Assembly: GCF_004341845.1 (NCBI RefSeq)
Contig: NZ_SLVB01000003.1
Location: 62,001 to 126,000, forward strand
Source of the DNA: Novosphingobium sp. PhB165
Lineage (GTDB): Bacteria; Pseudomonadota; Alphaproteobacteria; Sphingomonadales; Sphingomonadaceae
DNA length: 64,000 bases
Reading direction: 5' to 3'
A program made the position numbers and the translations under genes. A model generated the notes under the pieces. The model saw only the letters and a list, made by a program, of their open reading frames with translations. It did not search any database and was not told where the DNA came from. Shown here in pieces: positions 1 through 9,177 of the stretch. Numbering within the stretch: position 1 is the first letter of the stretch; each line of letters begins with the position of its first letter.

Positions 1-1
1 C

Positions 2-349
2 CTGCCCTCGCTGATCACCAATGTCTATGGCGCTCTTGCCGGTCTCGGCACCACGCCCGTAGTTGAGGAAGAAAAGCCCGAGCCCGCCGTTTCGGTGCGC
101 GCCTCGGTCAAGCCCGACTACATCGTGTGCCTTGAAGACGGCAAGAAGCTCAAGATGCTGAAGCGTCACCTCATGACGCACTACAACATGACCCCGGACG
201 AGTATCGCGCGCGCTGGAACCTGCCCGCCGACTATCCGATGGTTGCCCCCAACTACGCCGAAAAGCGTCGCGAACTGGCCAAGAAGATCGGCCTCGGCCG
301 CAAGCCCAACGCACGCCGCGGCCGCAAGCCCAAGACTGCCGCTGCCTGA
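2..349 (+). CDS. mucR: MucR/Ros family transcriptional regulator (5' end outside window)
   Basis: Only the C-terminal 115 residues are present; the frame is open from base 2, so the start lies upstream. The family consists of small Ros/MucR DNA-binding regulators of surface polysaccharide, motility and cell-cycle genes in alphaproteobacteria. Visible parts are the helix LITNVYGALAGL, an acidic linker, the zinc-finger region (CLEDGKKLKMLKRHLMTH), the downstream MTPDEYRARWNLPADYP segment and a basic Arg/Lys-rich tail. The finger reads C-x2-D where classical Ros has C-x2-C, so one zinc ligand is an Asp. Family assignment is firm; target genes are unknown. Confidence 0.93.
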   Translation: MPSLITNVYGALAGLGTTPVVEEEKPEPAVSVRASVKPDYIVCLEDGKKLKMLKRHLMTHYNMTPDEYRARWNLPADYPMVAPNYAEKRRELAKKIGLGRKPNARRGRKPKTAAA

Positions 350-387
350 ACGGTAGCGCCGGGCGCCGGCCCGACACCCGCTCGCAG

Positions 388-421
388 CCCCTTCGCGGCG
401 CATAACTTGCGCGCCAAGGGG
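388..421 (+). ncRNA. Strong hairpin between mucR and fur, possible sRNA body
   Basis: Two nested perfect stems: CCCCTT at 388-393 pairs with AAGGGG at 416-421, and GGCGC at 397-401 pairs with GCGCC at 411-415. It lies about 40 bases after the mucR stop and 50 bases before a Rho-independent terminator at 472-508. The pair of structures would suit a small RNA, either independently transcribed or processed from the mucR 3' UTR. No known RNA family is recognised, so this is structure only. Confidence 0.35.
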
Positions 422-471
422 TCCAAACTGCGGAAAGCCGGGTAGTCCAACGGCGCCAAAGGTTGTGATTG

Positions 472-508
472 GAGGCGCACCAGCCTAAATAGCAGGTGCG
501 CCTCTTTT
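472..508 (+). terminator. Rho-independent terminator between mucR and fur
   Basis: A perfect 10-bp stem (GAGGCGCACC at 472-481 with GGTGCGCCTC at 495-504), a 13-base loop and a TTTT run at 505-508. It ends only 18 bases before the fur GTG, so a fur promoter must overlap the hairpin or fur depends on read-through. Confidence 0.85.
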
Positions 509-526
509 CATTGATACAGGTCAAAC

Positions 527-964
527 GTGCACCAACCCATCGACATCGAAGCTCTCTGCGCCGAACGCGGCCTGCGTATCACCGAACAACGTCGGGTGAT
601 CGCCAAGGTCCTGTCCGAGAGCACCGACCACCCCGATGTGGAGAAGCTGCACCAGCGCGCGTCCGCGCTGGACCCCGGCATCTCGATCGCGACGGTCTAC
701 CGCACCGTGCGCCTGTTCGAGGAAGCGGGCATTCTTGACCGCCACGATTTCGGCGACGGCCGCGCCCGCTACGAAGCCGCGCCCGAAGCCCATCATGACC
801 ACATGATCGACGTCGAGAGCGGCGCAGTCATCGAATTCGTCGACCCCGAACTCGAAGCGCTCCAGCGCCAGGTGGCCGAGCGCCTCGGCTTCCGTCTCGT
901 CGATCACCGCATGGAACTGTTCGGCGTGCGGATCGAGCGCGAGGACGGCGAAACCCGCAAGTGA
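527..964 (+). CDS. fur: Fur family metal-responsive transcriptional regulator
   Basis: 145 aa, the usual Fur length. The N-terminal winged helix carries the recognition stretch ISIATVYRTVRLFEEAGIL (residues 52-70), followed by the metal-site motif HHDHMID (89-95) and a dimerisation domain. The only cysteine is C11: both CxxC pairs that bind structural zinc in many Fur proteins are missing, as in the alphaproteobacterial Fur/Mur branch, which can sense manganese or iron. GTG start at 527, preceded by ACAGG seven bases upstream; no in-frame start lies closer to the terminator. Whether it acts as Fur or Mur cannot be read from sequence. Confidence 0.92.
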   Translation: MHQPIDIEALCAERGLRITEQRRVIAKVLSESTDHPDVEKLHQRASALDPGISIATVYRTVRLFEEAGILDRHDFGDGRARYEAAPEAHHDHMIDVESGAVIEFVDPELEALQRQVAERLGFRLVDHRMELFGVRIEREDGETRK

Positions 965-1002
965 GCCCGCTTACGTGAGCGGGCACAGGTGAACCGACCA
1001 AG

Positions 1003-1770
1003 GTGAACGGGATGGCGCCGACCTTGCCGTCCGGACGCATTGCGTTCTGGCAATGGCCGCTTGTCGCCGTCCGGCTGGCTGCACTACTTGCGGCCCTGCT
1101 CGTCAGTCTTGCCGCTTACTACCTGCTGGCCCCGTTCACGCGCGCCAATCCGGTGCCGCCGCTGTTCCTGCGCACGATCGGCACGATCGCCGGTCTGCGC
1201 GTGGAAATGCGCGGCGCAAAGCCCCTGCGGCGCGGCATCCTGCTGGCCAACCACGTGTCATGGCTGGACATTCCCGCGCTCGCCGGCGCCACCGGCACGG
1301 CCTTCGTCGCGCATGACGGACTGGCGGGGATCGGCGCTTTGCGCTGGCTCTGCGAACTCAACGGCACGGTCTTCGTCGCCCGACACGAACGCCGCAGCGT
1401 CGCCGCCCAGATCGAACAGGTGCGCCGCGCCATGGCCGATTCCGGCTGCCTGACGATCTTTCCCGAAGGCACCACCAGCGACGGCACCGGACTGCTGCCC
1501 TTCAAGTCCTCGCTGCTTTCGGCTGTGGAAGCGCACGAGGACCAGATGGCAATCCAGCCGGTCTGGCTCGATTACGGCCCGCAAGTGACGGACATGGCGT
1601 GGGTCGGCGAGGAGCCCGGGGTGGACAACGCCCTGCGCATCTTGGCGCGTTGGCGCCCGATCACACTGACCATGCACTTCCTGCCGCCGCTTACCGGCGA
1701 TCAGTGCGCGGACCGCAAGGCGATTGCCCGCCATGCGCGCGAGGCGATTGAGCGCGTGATGGCGGGTTAA
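1003..1770 (+). CDS. 1-acyl-sn-glycerol-3-phosphate acyltransferase (PlsC-like)
   Basis: 255 aa. Catalyses acyl transfer to lysophosphatidic acid or a related lysolipid at the inner membrane. An N-terminal membrane segment spans about residues 20-46. The acyltransferase block I is NHVSWLD (83-89, an NHxSxxD match) and block III is FPEGTTS (153-159), followed by LLPFKSSLL. GTG at 1003 is used here; ATG at 1012 is an equally plausible start three codons later. It follows fur by 38 bases on the same strand and could be co-transcribed. Sphingomonads carry several PlsC paralogues, so it may instead act on ornithine lipids or another acceptor. Confidence 0.88.
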   Translation: MNGMAPTLPSGRIAFWQWPLVAVRLAALLAALLVSLAAYYLLAPFTRANPVPPLFLRTIGTIAGLRVEMRGAKPLRRGILLANHVSWLDIPALAGATGTAFVAHDGLAGIGALRWLCELNGTVFVARHERRSVAAQIEQVRRAMADSGCLTIFPEGTTSDGTGLLPFKSSLLSAVEAHEDQMAIQPVWLDYGPQVTDMAWVGEEPGVDNALRILARWRPITLTMHFLPPLTGDQCADRKAIARHAREAIERVMAG

Positions 1771-1881
1771 GAAATTCGGTCGACGCTAGGCTGGAGATTT
1801 TTCGGCTGAAAGCGGCTGTTTAGGAAGCGCAGGTAACTGTCGGCTCAATAGCTGGCGACACGATAGGACTGAGAACCGTCT

Positions 1882-2196
1882 ATGACGCGCGCCCATCGTA
1901 TAAGAACAGTGTCCGTTGCAGTGGCATTCCTGATCACGGGCATTGCGATCGGGTATGCAATTCCGCATCAAGCTCAAGTCTATCCGTTAAATTCTACTGG
2001 AAACGACCGTCTGCACCATGCCAACTCCCAATCGCTGGGAAGAAACATGTGGTCTCCAGATATCAGACACGATGAGTATTTTCTCCGAGAGCAAAATAAG
2101 ATTGTGGAGATGCTTGAGCAGCAATGCCGGGCGACCAAGAAGGACTGCAAGCTAGCTGAAGCGGCTCGACAAGCGCTGAATAGAAATTCGAGATAG
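1882..2196 (+). CDS. Small membrane-anchored protein of unknown function
   Basis: 104 aa, not recognised. The N-terminus has a basic cap (MTRAHRIR) and a hydrophobic helix at about residues 9-27 (VSVAVAFLITGIAIGYAI), so it is probably anchored in the inner membrane with a periplasmic tail. The tail is polar with two cysteines in QQCRATKKDC and an alpha-helical end. Base composition is clearly more AT-rich than its neighbours, and it stands alone next to a repeat-filled gap, which suggests acquired DNA. Confidence 0.5.
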   Translation: MTRAHRIRTVSVAVAFLITGIAIGYAIPHQAQVYPLNSTGNDRLHHANSQSLGRNMWSPDIRHDEYFLREQNKIVEMLEQQCRATKKDCKLAEAARQALNRNSR

Positions 2197-2710
2197 AGCT
2201 GCCAATTCGCGGCTTCCGCTATTCGGCTCTACTTTCTCCCGCCCATAGCAGCCGATGCCGGCCTCTTCTAACTCCGCTCAGGCTGAGCTTGTCGAAGCCC
2301 CCGGAGACGTGGCGCGGAGTTCGCATCCTTCGACAGGCTCAGGATGAGCGGGGCGTGGGAAGGCTGGCAGTTTTTCTCATTTTCCAACGTCACCCTGAAC
2401 TTGTTTCAGGGTCCATGGTGCGGATGCCTCGGTACTGGGAAACATGATCGAAGGCGCGGTTCGGACCAACCACGCTCCGGTGCCAACTGCTCGATGGATC
2501 CTGAGCCGCAGGCCAGCGCAGCTAAACAAGTTCAGGATGACGTTTTTCTGGAACAAGTCTTTCGCGGCAAAGTCATCGCGTCACGCAGTAAACGGCGCAC
2601 CTGCTCAAGGGGTATGATATCGGAGGGCCGCACCTCGCCTCGGTTCGCAGGCGAGGAGGAAACGCGGTGAAGACAGGCCGTCAGACAGACAGCAAGCCTC
2701 GCCCCACCGC
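2197..2710. repeat. Gap filled with two families of inverted intergenic repeats
   Basis: No gene is supported here. The first pair is CTCAGGCTGAGCTTGTCGAAG (near 2277-2297) and the inverted CTTCGACAGGCTCAGG with a GATGAGCGGGG tail (near 2327-2353). The second pair is a CACCCTGAACTTGTTTCAGG unit (2388-2417) and an inverted unit ending in AACAAGTTCAGGATGACG (about 2494-2543). The first family recurs at 46783-46864. A 108-codon open frame across the region consists largely of these repeats and is not counted as a gene. Confidence 0.75.
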
Positions 2711-3385
2711 TTAACGCGTGGCGTTATACGCCAGCTGGCTCTCATCGAGCTGGAAGCCCACCAGCACTTCGAAGCTGGCGCGCGCCACGGCGGTCTTCAC
2801 ATCGGGCTGCGACAGCGGATCGACTGCCGCGTCCTCGCCGCCGGCCTTGCGCGGGCGAGTGATGCGCTGGCGGATATCGGCGGGCAGCGTCGCGGAAGCG
2901 CGGTCGATATAGGCTGTGCCGACGCCGTGCGCCTGGGCGCGGTCCTGACCTGCGGCGAAGTTCACCTGCACCTGGCCGACGCGCTTGGAGACGACAGCCG
3001 AGCCGCCCTGCAACACGCTGACGAAGATCGGCAGCGTGATCTGGCGCGCGCTCTGCGTGTCGGTGCGGCGGGCGAGAACGTCGAAGCTGACCTGCGCGCT
3101 CACCTTGTCGTTGGCCTGCGCGCCGTTCTGGTCGCTGCACTGGCTGCGCACATTGGTCATCGCCGCGACGACGTCGATATTCGCCGCCGTCTTGTCGTTC
3201 GGCACGCGGAACAGCGTGATGTCGCCGGTGTAGTCAGGAATGCCGACGGCGGGGCACGCCGTGCGCACCGCCGTGATGCCAACCCCCGAATCGACCACGA
3301 TATCGCCCTTCTTTGCACAACCGCTGAGCGCGGCAGCCGCGGCGGCGGAGCAGAGGACGGTAGCGGTCAGGCGGCGTGCATTCAT
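2711..3385 (-). CDS. Putative lipoprotein of unknown function
   Basis: 224 aa with a lipoprotein signal: basic start, Ala-rich hydrophobic stretch and lipobox LSGC, so Cys23 should be lipidated and the protein held at the periplasmic face of a membrane. The mature part resembles no enzyme I recognise; it looks beta-rich, with one Cys pair candidate (TACPAVG and RSQCSDQ). It is transcribed divergently from ispH, with 68 bases between the two starts that must hold both promoters. Confidence 0.7.
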   Translation of the reverse strand: MNARRLTATVLCSAAAAAALSGCAKKGDIVVDSGVGITAVRTACPAVGIPDYTGDITLFRVPNDKTAANIDVVAAMTNVRSQCSDQNGAQANDKVSAQVSFDVLARRTDTQSARQITLPIFVSVLQGGSAVVSKRVGQVQVNFAAGQDRAQAHGVGTAYIDRASATLPADIRQRITRPRKAGGEDAAVDPLSQPDVKTAVARASFEVLVGFQLDESQLAYNATR

Positions 3386-3453
3386 CGTGACATCCCTCGA
3401 GTGGCGTGCGCTTGCCCTAGCGGCGCGCGCGGCAAAGCGCTAGAGGCCCATTC

Positions 3454-4449
3454 ATGAACGCGCCCTTTCCACCCGAGAAGAAGCTTCCAGCCGAAGAGAA
3501 GCCGCCCATGCGCCTGTTGCCCCTGCGCCTCCTGATCGCCGCGCCGCGCGGTTTCTGCGCGGGGGTGGACCGCGCCATCGAGATCGTCGAGCGCGCGCTG
3601 GAGATCTATGGCGCCCCGGTCTACGTGCGCCATGAGATCGTGCACAACAAGTTCGTGGTCGATAGCCTCAAGGCCAAGGGCGCCGTCTTCGTCGAAAGCG
3701 TGGATCAGGTGCCGGACGGCGTCCCGGTGATCTTCTCCGCCCACGGCGTACCGAAATCGGTCCCCGCCGAGGCGAGCGCGCGCGGCCTCGACTGGCTCGA
3801 TGCCACTTGCCCACTGGTCAGCAAGGTGCACCGCCAGGCCGAACGCCAGATTGCCGAAGGCCGCCACATCCTGTTCATCGGCCACGCCGGCCATCCCGAG
3901 GTGATCGGCACATTCGGGCAGGTTCCCGAGGGTAACATGACGCTGGTGGAAACGGTGGAGGACGTGGCGACGCTGCAAGTCCCCGGCGATGTCGAGCTTG
4001 CCTATCTTTCGCAGACCACGCTCTCGGTCGACGATACCGCCGCGATCATCGCCGCGCTTCACGCGCGCTTCCCGCAAGTGGTCGCCCCCAAGGCGGAAGA
4101 CATCTGCTACGCCACCTCCAACCGGCAGGCGGCGGTCAAGCAGATCGCCCCGCAATGCGAGCTGGTGCTGGTGATCGGTTCACCCAAGAGCTCGAACTCG
4201 CTGCGCCTTGTCGAAGTGGCCGAGCGTTCGGGCTCGGTCGGCCGGATGATCCAGCGCGCCACCGATATCGATCCGATGTGGTTCGACGGTATCGCGAGCG
4301 TCGGCCTCACTGCCGGAGCTTCCGCGCCCGAGGAACTGGTCAACGAAGTGGTCGCGCGGATCAGGGAACTGCGCGAGGTCTCGACCGAACAGGTGGTCAC
4401 GGCCGAGGAGACCATCACTTTCAAGCTGCCCCGCCAGCTCGCACGCTGA
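3454..4449 (+). CDS. ispH: 4-hydroxy-3-methylbut-2-enyl diphosphate reductase (IspH)
   Basis: 331 aa. Last step of the MEP isoprenoid pathway, reducing HMBPP to IPP and DMAPP with a 4Fe-4S cluster. The three cluster cysteines are visible at C35 ([10 protein letters not shown]), C119 ([11 protein letters not shown]) and C218 ([11 protein letters not shown]), with the substrate-binding HEIVHN (60-65) and SAHGVP motifs. Compared with E. coli IspH it has about 22 extra N-terminal residues; a second ATG, at codon 19, is an alternative start. thrB follows after 13 bases, so ispH, thrB and rnhA are probably one transcript. Confidence 0.97.
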   Translation: MNAPFPPEKKLPAEEKPPMRLLPLRLLIAAPRGFCAGVDRAIEIVERALEIYGAPVYVRHEIVHNKFVVDSLKAKGAVFVESVDQVPDGVPVIFSAHGVPKSVPAEASARGLDWLDATCPLVSKVHRQAERQIAEGRHILFIGHAGHPEVIGTFGQVPEGNMTLVETVEDVATLQVPGDVELAYLSQTTLSVDDTAAIIAALHARFPQVVAPKAEDICYATSNRQAAVKQIAPQCELVLVIGSPKSSNSLRLVEVAERSGSVGRMIQRATDIDPMWFDGIASVGLTAGASAPEELVNEVVARIRELREVSTEQVVTAEETITFKLPRQLAR

Positions 4450-4462
4450 GGATTCTACCCAA

Positions 4463-5452
4463 ATGGCAGTCTATACCCGGCTCGGCGCCGAGGATATCGC
4501 CGCGATCGTCGATGCCTTCGAGGTCGGCACGCTCGTCTCCGCAAAGGGCATTGCCGAGGGCGTTTCCAACAGCAACTGGCTGCTCGAAACGCAGCAGGGC
4601 GACGCATCGCGCCGCTTTATCCTGACGGTCTACGAAAGCCGTACGGAAGTAGCCGAGCTGCCGTTCTTCCTCGATCTGCTGGACCATCTGGCCGCGCGCG
4701 GCTGCCCGGTGCCGCGCACCATGCATGATCGTGACGGCGCCAGCCACCGCCTGATCGACACGCCCGAAGGCAAGAAAGCACTCGCGCTGATCGAGTACCT
4801 GCCCGGCGTTTCGGTGTCCGAGCCCACGGTCGGACAGGCCCGCGCAGTGGGTGCGGCGCTGGCGCAAGTCCACCTCGCTTCGGCAGATTTCCCGATGAAC
4901 CGCGCCAACTCGCTCGACCTGCCCGCATGGCAGCAGCTTCTGGGCGATTGCGGGCACGACGGGCTGGCCTCTATCGACGCCGACCTTGCCGCGCTGGTGG
5001 AGCGGGAATTACCGATCCTTGCCGCGCGTTGGCCGCAGGCCCTGCCGCAGGGCGTGATCCATGCGGACCTGTTCCCCGACAACGTGCTGATGCTGGGCGA
5101 CAAGGTCACCGGCCTGATCGACTTCTACTTCGCCTGCACCGACCTGCTGGCCTATGACGTGGCGGTCACCCACGCTGCGTGGTGCTTCTCCAACGACGGC
5201 ACGCGCTTCGACGCCGAACTCTCGGCAGCATTGATCGAGGGCTATGAGAGCGTCCGTCCGCTGTCTTCGGACGAGCGCGCCGCCCTGCCCCTGCTCGCAC
5301 GCGGTGCCGCCGTCCGCTTCCTGTCCACCCGCGCCTATGACTGGCTGAACACGCCCGCCGACGCGCTCGTCACCCCCAAGGACCCGATGGCTTTCGCACG
5401 TCGCCTCGAATTCTATGCCGATCCCGCCAATGACGGTATCTTCGGCGCATGA
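4463..5452 (+). CDS. thrB: Homoserine kinase, APH-fold type
   Basis: 329 aa. Phosphorylates homoserine on the route to threonine. It belongs to the aminoglycoside-phosphotransferase-fold ThrB family, not the GHMP type: SNSNWLLET near residue 36, the catalytic loop [10 protein letters not shown] (the Brenner-like HxDxxxxN) and the metal-binding GLIDFYFA. The stop overlaps the rnhA start by four bases (ATGA), which indicates translational coupling. A thrB-rnhA pair after ispH is a common alphaproteobacterial order. Confidence 0.94.
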   Translation: MAVYTRLGAEDIAAIVDAFEVGTLVSAKGIAEGVSNSNWLLETQQGDASRRFILTVYESRTEVAELPFFLDLLDHLAARGCPVPRTMHDRDGASHRLIDTPEGKKALALIEYLPGVSVSEPTVGQARAVGAALAQVHLASADFPMNRANSLDLPAWQQLLGDCGHDGLASIDADLAALVERELPILAARWPQALPQGVIHADLFPDNVLMLGDKVTGLIDFYFACTDLLAYDVAVTHAAWCFSNDGTRFDAELSAALIEGYESVRPLSSDERAALPLLARGAAVRFLSTRAYDWLNTPADALVTPKDPMAFARRLEFYADPANDGIFGA

Positions 5453-5892
5453 AGAAAGTGGACATTTTCACCGACGGCGCCTGCAAGGGCAATCCCGGCC
5501 CCGGCGGCTGGGGCGTGTTGCTGCGCATGGGCGTGCACGAAAAGGAAATGTCGGGCGGCGAGCCGGACACCACCAACAACCGCATGGAGATGACCGCCGT
5601 CATCAAGGCGCTAAATGCGCTGACCGAGCCTTGCGAAGTCACGCTCCATACCGACAGCAAGTACGTGATCGACGGGATCACCAAGTGGGTCCACGGCTGG
5701 AAGAAGAAGGGCTGGATCAACGCCAGCAAGCAGCCGGTGCGCAATGCCGATCTCTGGCATGAGCTGATCGAGGCTGCGGGCCGTCACGCGGTCGATTGGC
5801 AATGGGTGCGCGGCCACTCCGGCCATACGGAAAACGAGCGCGTGGACAAGCTGGCGAGCGACGCGGCGGTGGCCGCCGGCAAGCAGGGCTGA
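5449..5892 (+). CDS. rnhA: Ribonuclease HI
   Basis: 147 aa, standard length. Cleaves the RNA strand of RNA-DNA hybrids (R-loops, primers). The four acidic catalytic residues are in place: D9 ([16 protein letters not shown]), E47 (NNRMEMTAV), D69 (HTDSKYV) and D138 (KLASDAA), as is the basic handle region GWKKKGWIN and GHSGHTENE. The start overlaps the thrB stop. Confidence 0.98.
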   Translation: MKKVDIFTDGACKGNPGPGGWGVLLRMGVHEKEMSGGEPDTTNNRMEMTAVIKALNALTEPCEVTLHTDSKYVIDGITKWVHGWKKKGWINASKQPVRNADLWHELIEAAGRHAVDWQWVRGHSGHTENERVDKLASDAAVAAGKQG

Positions 5893-5896
5893 CCGT

Positions 5897-7009
5897 TTGG
5901 GCGCGCTCCCCGCGTTCCGGCAGCGGTTCAGGGACGAAGCCCGCGCGCTGGTAACGCCCGGCCCGCGCATGGCCGACGAATGGGCCTGCGTCGCCTCGGT
6001 GATGCTGGCCATCGTGATCGCGCATCTGATCGGCGCGACGATGGTGGGCTGGGCCGCGTTCACCGCCTTCGTCCTGCTCAAGAGCGAAGCTTCGGAAACG
6101 ATGCTGCGCGGCGTGCTGCGTATCGTCGGCACCGCGCTGGGATCTGGGCTGGCGCTGCTCGTAGTGCCGTGGGCGGCGCGCTCGTTGCCGCTGGCGATGG
6201 TCAGCGCGGCGCTGGTCGGCGCGCTGGGGCTCTACGGCATGCTGACCGCGCGGCGCGCCTATGCCTGGCTGCTGTTCGGCCTGACCTTCGAAATGGTGCT
6301 GCTCGACCGGCTGGAGCATCCCACGCTCGATACCATCCAGTTCGCGCAGACGCGGCTGCTGGAAGTGATCGCGGGGACTGTCGCCTGCGTGATCGTCAGC
6401 CTCGTCACCGCGACATTTGCGGGCAAGAAGTGGCTCGCCCTGCACCATCCGCGTCCGGACCGGATGCGCTGGCATCCCCATGCGGCGCGTCATGCGGTGC
6501 AGGCGGGGATTGCCATTTCAGTGCTGCCGCTGCTCCATGCCCTGTTCGACTTGCCCGAAATGGCGCAGGCCGCGGTCACCGTGATGGCGGTAATGATCGT
6601 GCCAGTGAACGGCATCGGTGCCAGCGGCTTCGTGCCGGTGACGCGCCGGTTGTTCCACCGCACGCTCGGCTGCCTTGCCGGCGGGAGCCTCGCGCTCGTG
6701 GTGCTATTGGTGGCGCAAGGCAGCGCGCCGATCTTGATCGCGGGCACGTGCCTTGGCATCGTCATCGGCCGCCATATCGAGAACGGGCTGCCGCAAGTAA
6801 CCTATCTCGGCCTGCAATTCACGCTGACGGTGCTGGTCGTGCTGGTGCCCGATTCTTATGCGGACGCGCATATCCTGCCCGCCATCCACCGCCTCATCAG
6901 CATCATGATCGGCATGGCGGTGCTGGAGCCGGTCCTGCTGATCTGGCACTTCGTGGCGCCCGGCCGGAAGCTTACCGAACGCGTGGACGATGTCAGCGGA
7001 TCGGAGTGA
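5897..7009 (+). CDS. FUSC family integral membrane protein
   Basis: 370 aa with about eight to ten hydrophobic segments in two sets (about residues 30-165 and 195-350), the arrangement of FUSC/aromatic-acid exporter (PET/AaeB-like) proteins. These are inner-membrane parts of efflux systems, but no partner membrane-fusion protein gene is adjacent, so the substrate is unknown. The frame opens with TTG at 5897, four bases after the rnhA stop; ATG at 5969 (MADEWACV) is a possible later start just before the first membrane segment. It converges with the next gene, with two bases between stops. Confidence 0.8.
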   Translation: MGALPAFRQRFRDEARALVTPGPRMADEWACVASVMLAIVIAHLIGATMVGWAAFTAFVLLKSEASETMLRGVLRIVGTALGSGLALLVVPWAARSLPLAMVSAALVGALGLYGMLTARRAYAWLLFGLTFEMVLLDRLEHPTLDTIQFAQTRLLEVIAGTVACVIVSLVTATFAGKKWLALHHPRPDRMRWHPHAARHAVQAGIAISVLPLLHALFDLPEMAQAAVTVMAVMIVPVNGIGASGFVPVTRRLFHRTLGCLAGGSLALVVLLVAQGSAPILIAGTCLGIVIGRHIENGLPQVTYLGLQFTLTVLVVLVPDSYADAHILPAIHRLISIMIGMAVLEPVLLIWHFVAPGRKLTERVDDVSGSE

Positions 7010-7011
7010 GT

Positions 7012-8100
7012 TCAGGCGGTAACGAAGCGATCCGGCGCATAAGGAGCCGGGTCCAGATCGCCGCCCGCATCACCCAATAGCAGCCGCGCGCCAAGCTCGG
7101 CGGCCGCAGGCGCGGTCTGGATGCCGAAGCCGCCCTGCCCGGCGAACCAGAAGAACGCCGGGTCTGCCGGGTCGAAGCCATAAACCGGCAGCCGATCAGG
7201 CGCGAACGCGCGAAGGCCTGCCCAGCGGTGCTCGACCCGCTCGACCGGCCAGTCCACCACCTTTTCGAATCGGTCGATGGCCAGCGCGACGTCCAGTTCC
7301 TCGGGCGCGGCATCGCAGGGCTGGCTGGGCGTCTCGTCATGCGGGCTTAGCCAGAGGCGGCCATGCTCGGGCTTGAAATAGAAGGTCTCGCCCAGGTCGA
7401 GGACCAGCGGCAGATCGGCAGGTACCGGACGGCCGACCGCAAGCTGGGCCACGGTGCGGCGGAACGGGGCAATGCCAAGCGCGTGCACGCCCGCCAAGCG
7501 CGCCACCGGATCGGCCCATGCCCCGGCCGCGTTCACGAGAATCGCGCAGGACACCGTGCGCCCGTCAGTCAATGTCAGCGTCCAGCCGGTTTGCGTCCGC
7601 TCGGCTGCGCGCAATCCGGCGCGGCACCACACGTCCACGCCGTTGCGGCGCGCGGCGGCAAGGTAATGCTGATGCAGTCCTGCGACGTCGATGTCGCAGG
7701 TGCTCGGCTCCAGCACGCCCGCCGTCCAGCCGCTGCGCAGACCGGGCACACGCGCCTCGATTCCCGCGCGGTCCAGCACGTCTACGTCGACGCCAAGCTC
7801 CGCATAAGTCCGCGCGAAACGCTCGACTTCGGCCTCTTCCCCCGCACGGCCCAGCGTCAGGGCGCTGCGCGGCGTCAGCATGCCGAGTGCGTGAAGTTCG
7901 CGGCCCGAGGCGGCAGTCAGCGGCTGCACGCGGGGGCCGCCGTAGCTTTCGGTCCAGAACGCGGCGGACCGGCCGGTGGCGTGATAGCCCGGACGGTCCT
8001 CCGCCTCGATCACGAGCACTGTCGCCCGCCCGCCCAGCCGCGCGGCGAGCGAGGCACCGGCCATGCCGGCGCCGACAACGATGATATCGAACCTATCCAT
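7012..8100 (-). CDS. FAD-dependent oxidoreductase (DAO/glycine oxidase family)
   Basis: 362 aa. The N-terminal Rossmann fold VVGAGMAGASLA (GxGxxG) binds FAD; the GYHATGRSAAFWTESYGG block and the C-terminal WAGLRAFAPDRLPVYGF and GFGIQTAPA blocks are typical of DadA/ThiO/L-2-hydroxyglutarate-type oxidases. Substrate cannot be read; an amine or 2-hydroxy acid is likely. It starts 18 bases downstream of the alpha/beta hydrolase stop and is probably in the same operon. Confidence 0.85.
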   Translation of the reverse strand: MDRFDIIVVGAGMAGASLAARLGGRATVLVIEAEDRPGYHATGRSAAFWTESYGGPRVQPLTAASGRELHALGMLTPRSALTLGRAGEEAEVERFARTYAELGVDVDVLDRAGIEARVPGLRSGWTAGVLEPSTCDIDVAGLHQHYLAAARRNGVDVWCRAGLRAAERTQTGWTLTLTDGRTVSCAILVNAAGAWADPVARLAGVHALGIAPFRRTVAQLAVGRPVPADLPLVLDLGETFYFKPEHGRLWLSPHDETPSQPCDAAPEELDVALAIDRFEKVVDWPVERVEHRWAGLRAFAPDRLPVYGFDPADPAFFWFAGQGGFGIQTAPAAAELGARLLLGDAGGDLDPAPYAPDRFVTA

Positions 8101-8118
8101 TGCGGGTGTCCATGGGGT

Positions 8119-9117
8119 TCACCCCCTAACCGGCGCGGCCTCGTTCAGGAAGTCCCGGATCGCGGCAAGCGCTTCGTCACGCACCGGATCGACCTCTCGC
8201 AGGATCTCGTGGCGGCAGCGGCGGCCCCATGAAATCAGAGTCGCATGCGGCAGACGCGCGGCGGCACGGCGAATCGCCGGCCATGACACCAGCCCGTCGT
8301 GCCGGACGCCCAGCAGCAGCACCGGTACGTCTACCGATTCGAGAATACCCTTGGTTTCGAGCCCCCGGATCGAGGCGATCGCGCGTTCGACCCAATGCCA
8401 GCTTGCCGCGCCCATGGCGATCGCCGGGCGTTGGCGCCGCCACCAGTCCTCATCGGCATAGCGCGATTCGTCATGCGTCAGCAGCAGCATGCGCGCCTGC
8501 GGGATCAGTTCGGGCTTCTCGTTGCCCTTCCACGCCGGACGGCGCGAATCGCCCAGCGCCTGGATCGCGCGGGCGACGGGATGGAGTATCGCGGTGGGGA
8601 TCGTCGTGGGATGCAGCCCCAGCATCGGCGCCGAAAGCACCAGCGCATCGGGCACGACCCGCCGTTCGGTCACCGCGCGCATGGCCAGATGCCCGCCCAT
8701 CGAATGGCCCACCAGCACGTGCGGGCCCGGCCTTTCCCGCGCCCAATCGGCCCAGAACAGCGCAAGATCGTCGATCCAGGTGGCGAAATCGTCGACATGA
8801 CCGGTCATGCCGTCACGGCCGAGCCGCCCGCTCAGCGCCTGCCCGCGCCAGTCGATGGAGCTAACGGCCCAGCCCTCCGAATGCCACTGCTCCAGAGTCT
8901 CCAGCCACTTCTCGTAGGCATCGCCGCGCCCCGGCAGGAACAGCAGCGAACCGCGCGGAGAATCGGGTGGGGGCCAGTCGATCCGCCGGATCGCGGTCTT
9001 GCCGTCGGCAGCCAGCCAGCGCCCTTCCACGACGCCTGCCGGGATCGCCCGACGAGCCCGGGCGGGACCGTCCATGATCTTGAAAGGATACGGAATTTCA
9101 CTTGTTTCGGTTGTCAC
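8119..9117 (-). CDS. Alpha/beta hydrolase, lysophospholipase/monoglyceride lipase-like
   Basis: 332 aa. Alpha/beta-hydrolase fold with LFLPGRGD (oxyanion region), the SIDWRGQALSG loop and the nucleophile elbow VGHSMGGHLA. The C-terminal half holds DVPVLLLGVRHDGLVS, which supplies the acid. The nearest recognised group is PldB-like lysophospholipases. It is divergent from cpaA; the 86-base gap contains the promoters for both directions. Confidence 0.85.
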   Translation of the reverse strand: MTTETSEIPYPFKIMDGPARARRAIPAGVVEGRWLAADGKTAIRRIDWPPPDSPRGSLLFLPGRGDAYEKWLETLEQWHSEGWAVSSIDWRGQALSGRLGRDGMTGHVDDFATWIDDLALFWADWARERPGPHVLVGHSMGGHLAMRAVTERRVVPDALVLSAPMLGLHPTTIPTAILHPVARAIQALGDSRRPAWKGNEKPELIPQARMLLLTHDESRYADEDWWRRQRPAIAMGAASWHWVERAIASIRGLETKGILESVDVPVLLLGVRHDGLVSWPAIRRAAARLPHATLISWGRRCRHEILREVDPVRDEALAAIRDFLNEAAPVRG

Positions 9118-9177
9118 GTGGCTAATTCCAGCCTCAGCGCACTGGTTACTTTTTGGTAAGCGATACCCGCTAGATCA

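Noticed and set aside
2344..2670. Open frame of 108 codons on the plus strand
   Set aside because: It is composed largely of intergenic inverted repeats, has no domain-like pattern and starts inside a repeat.
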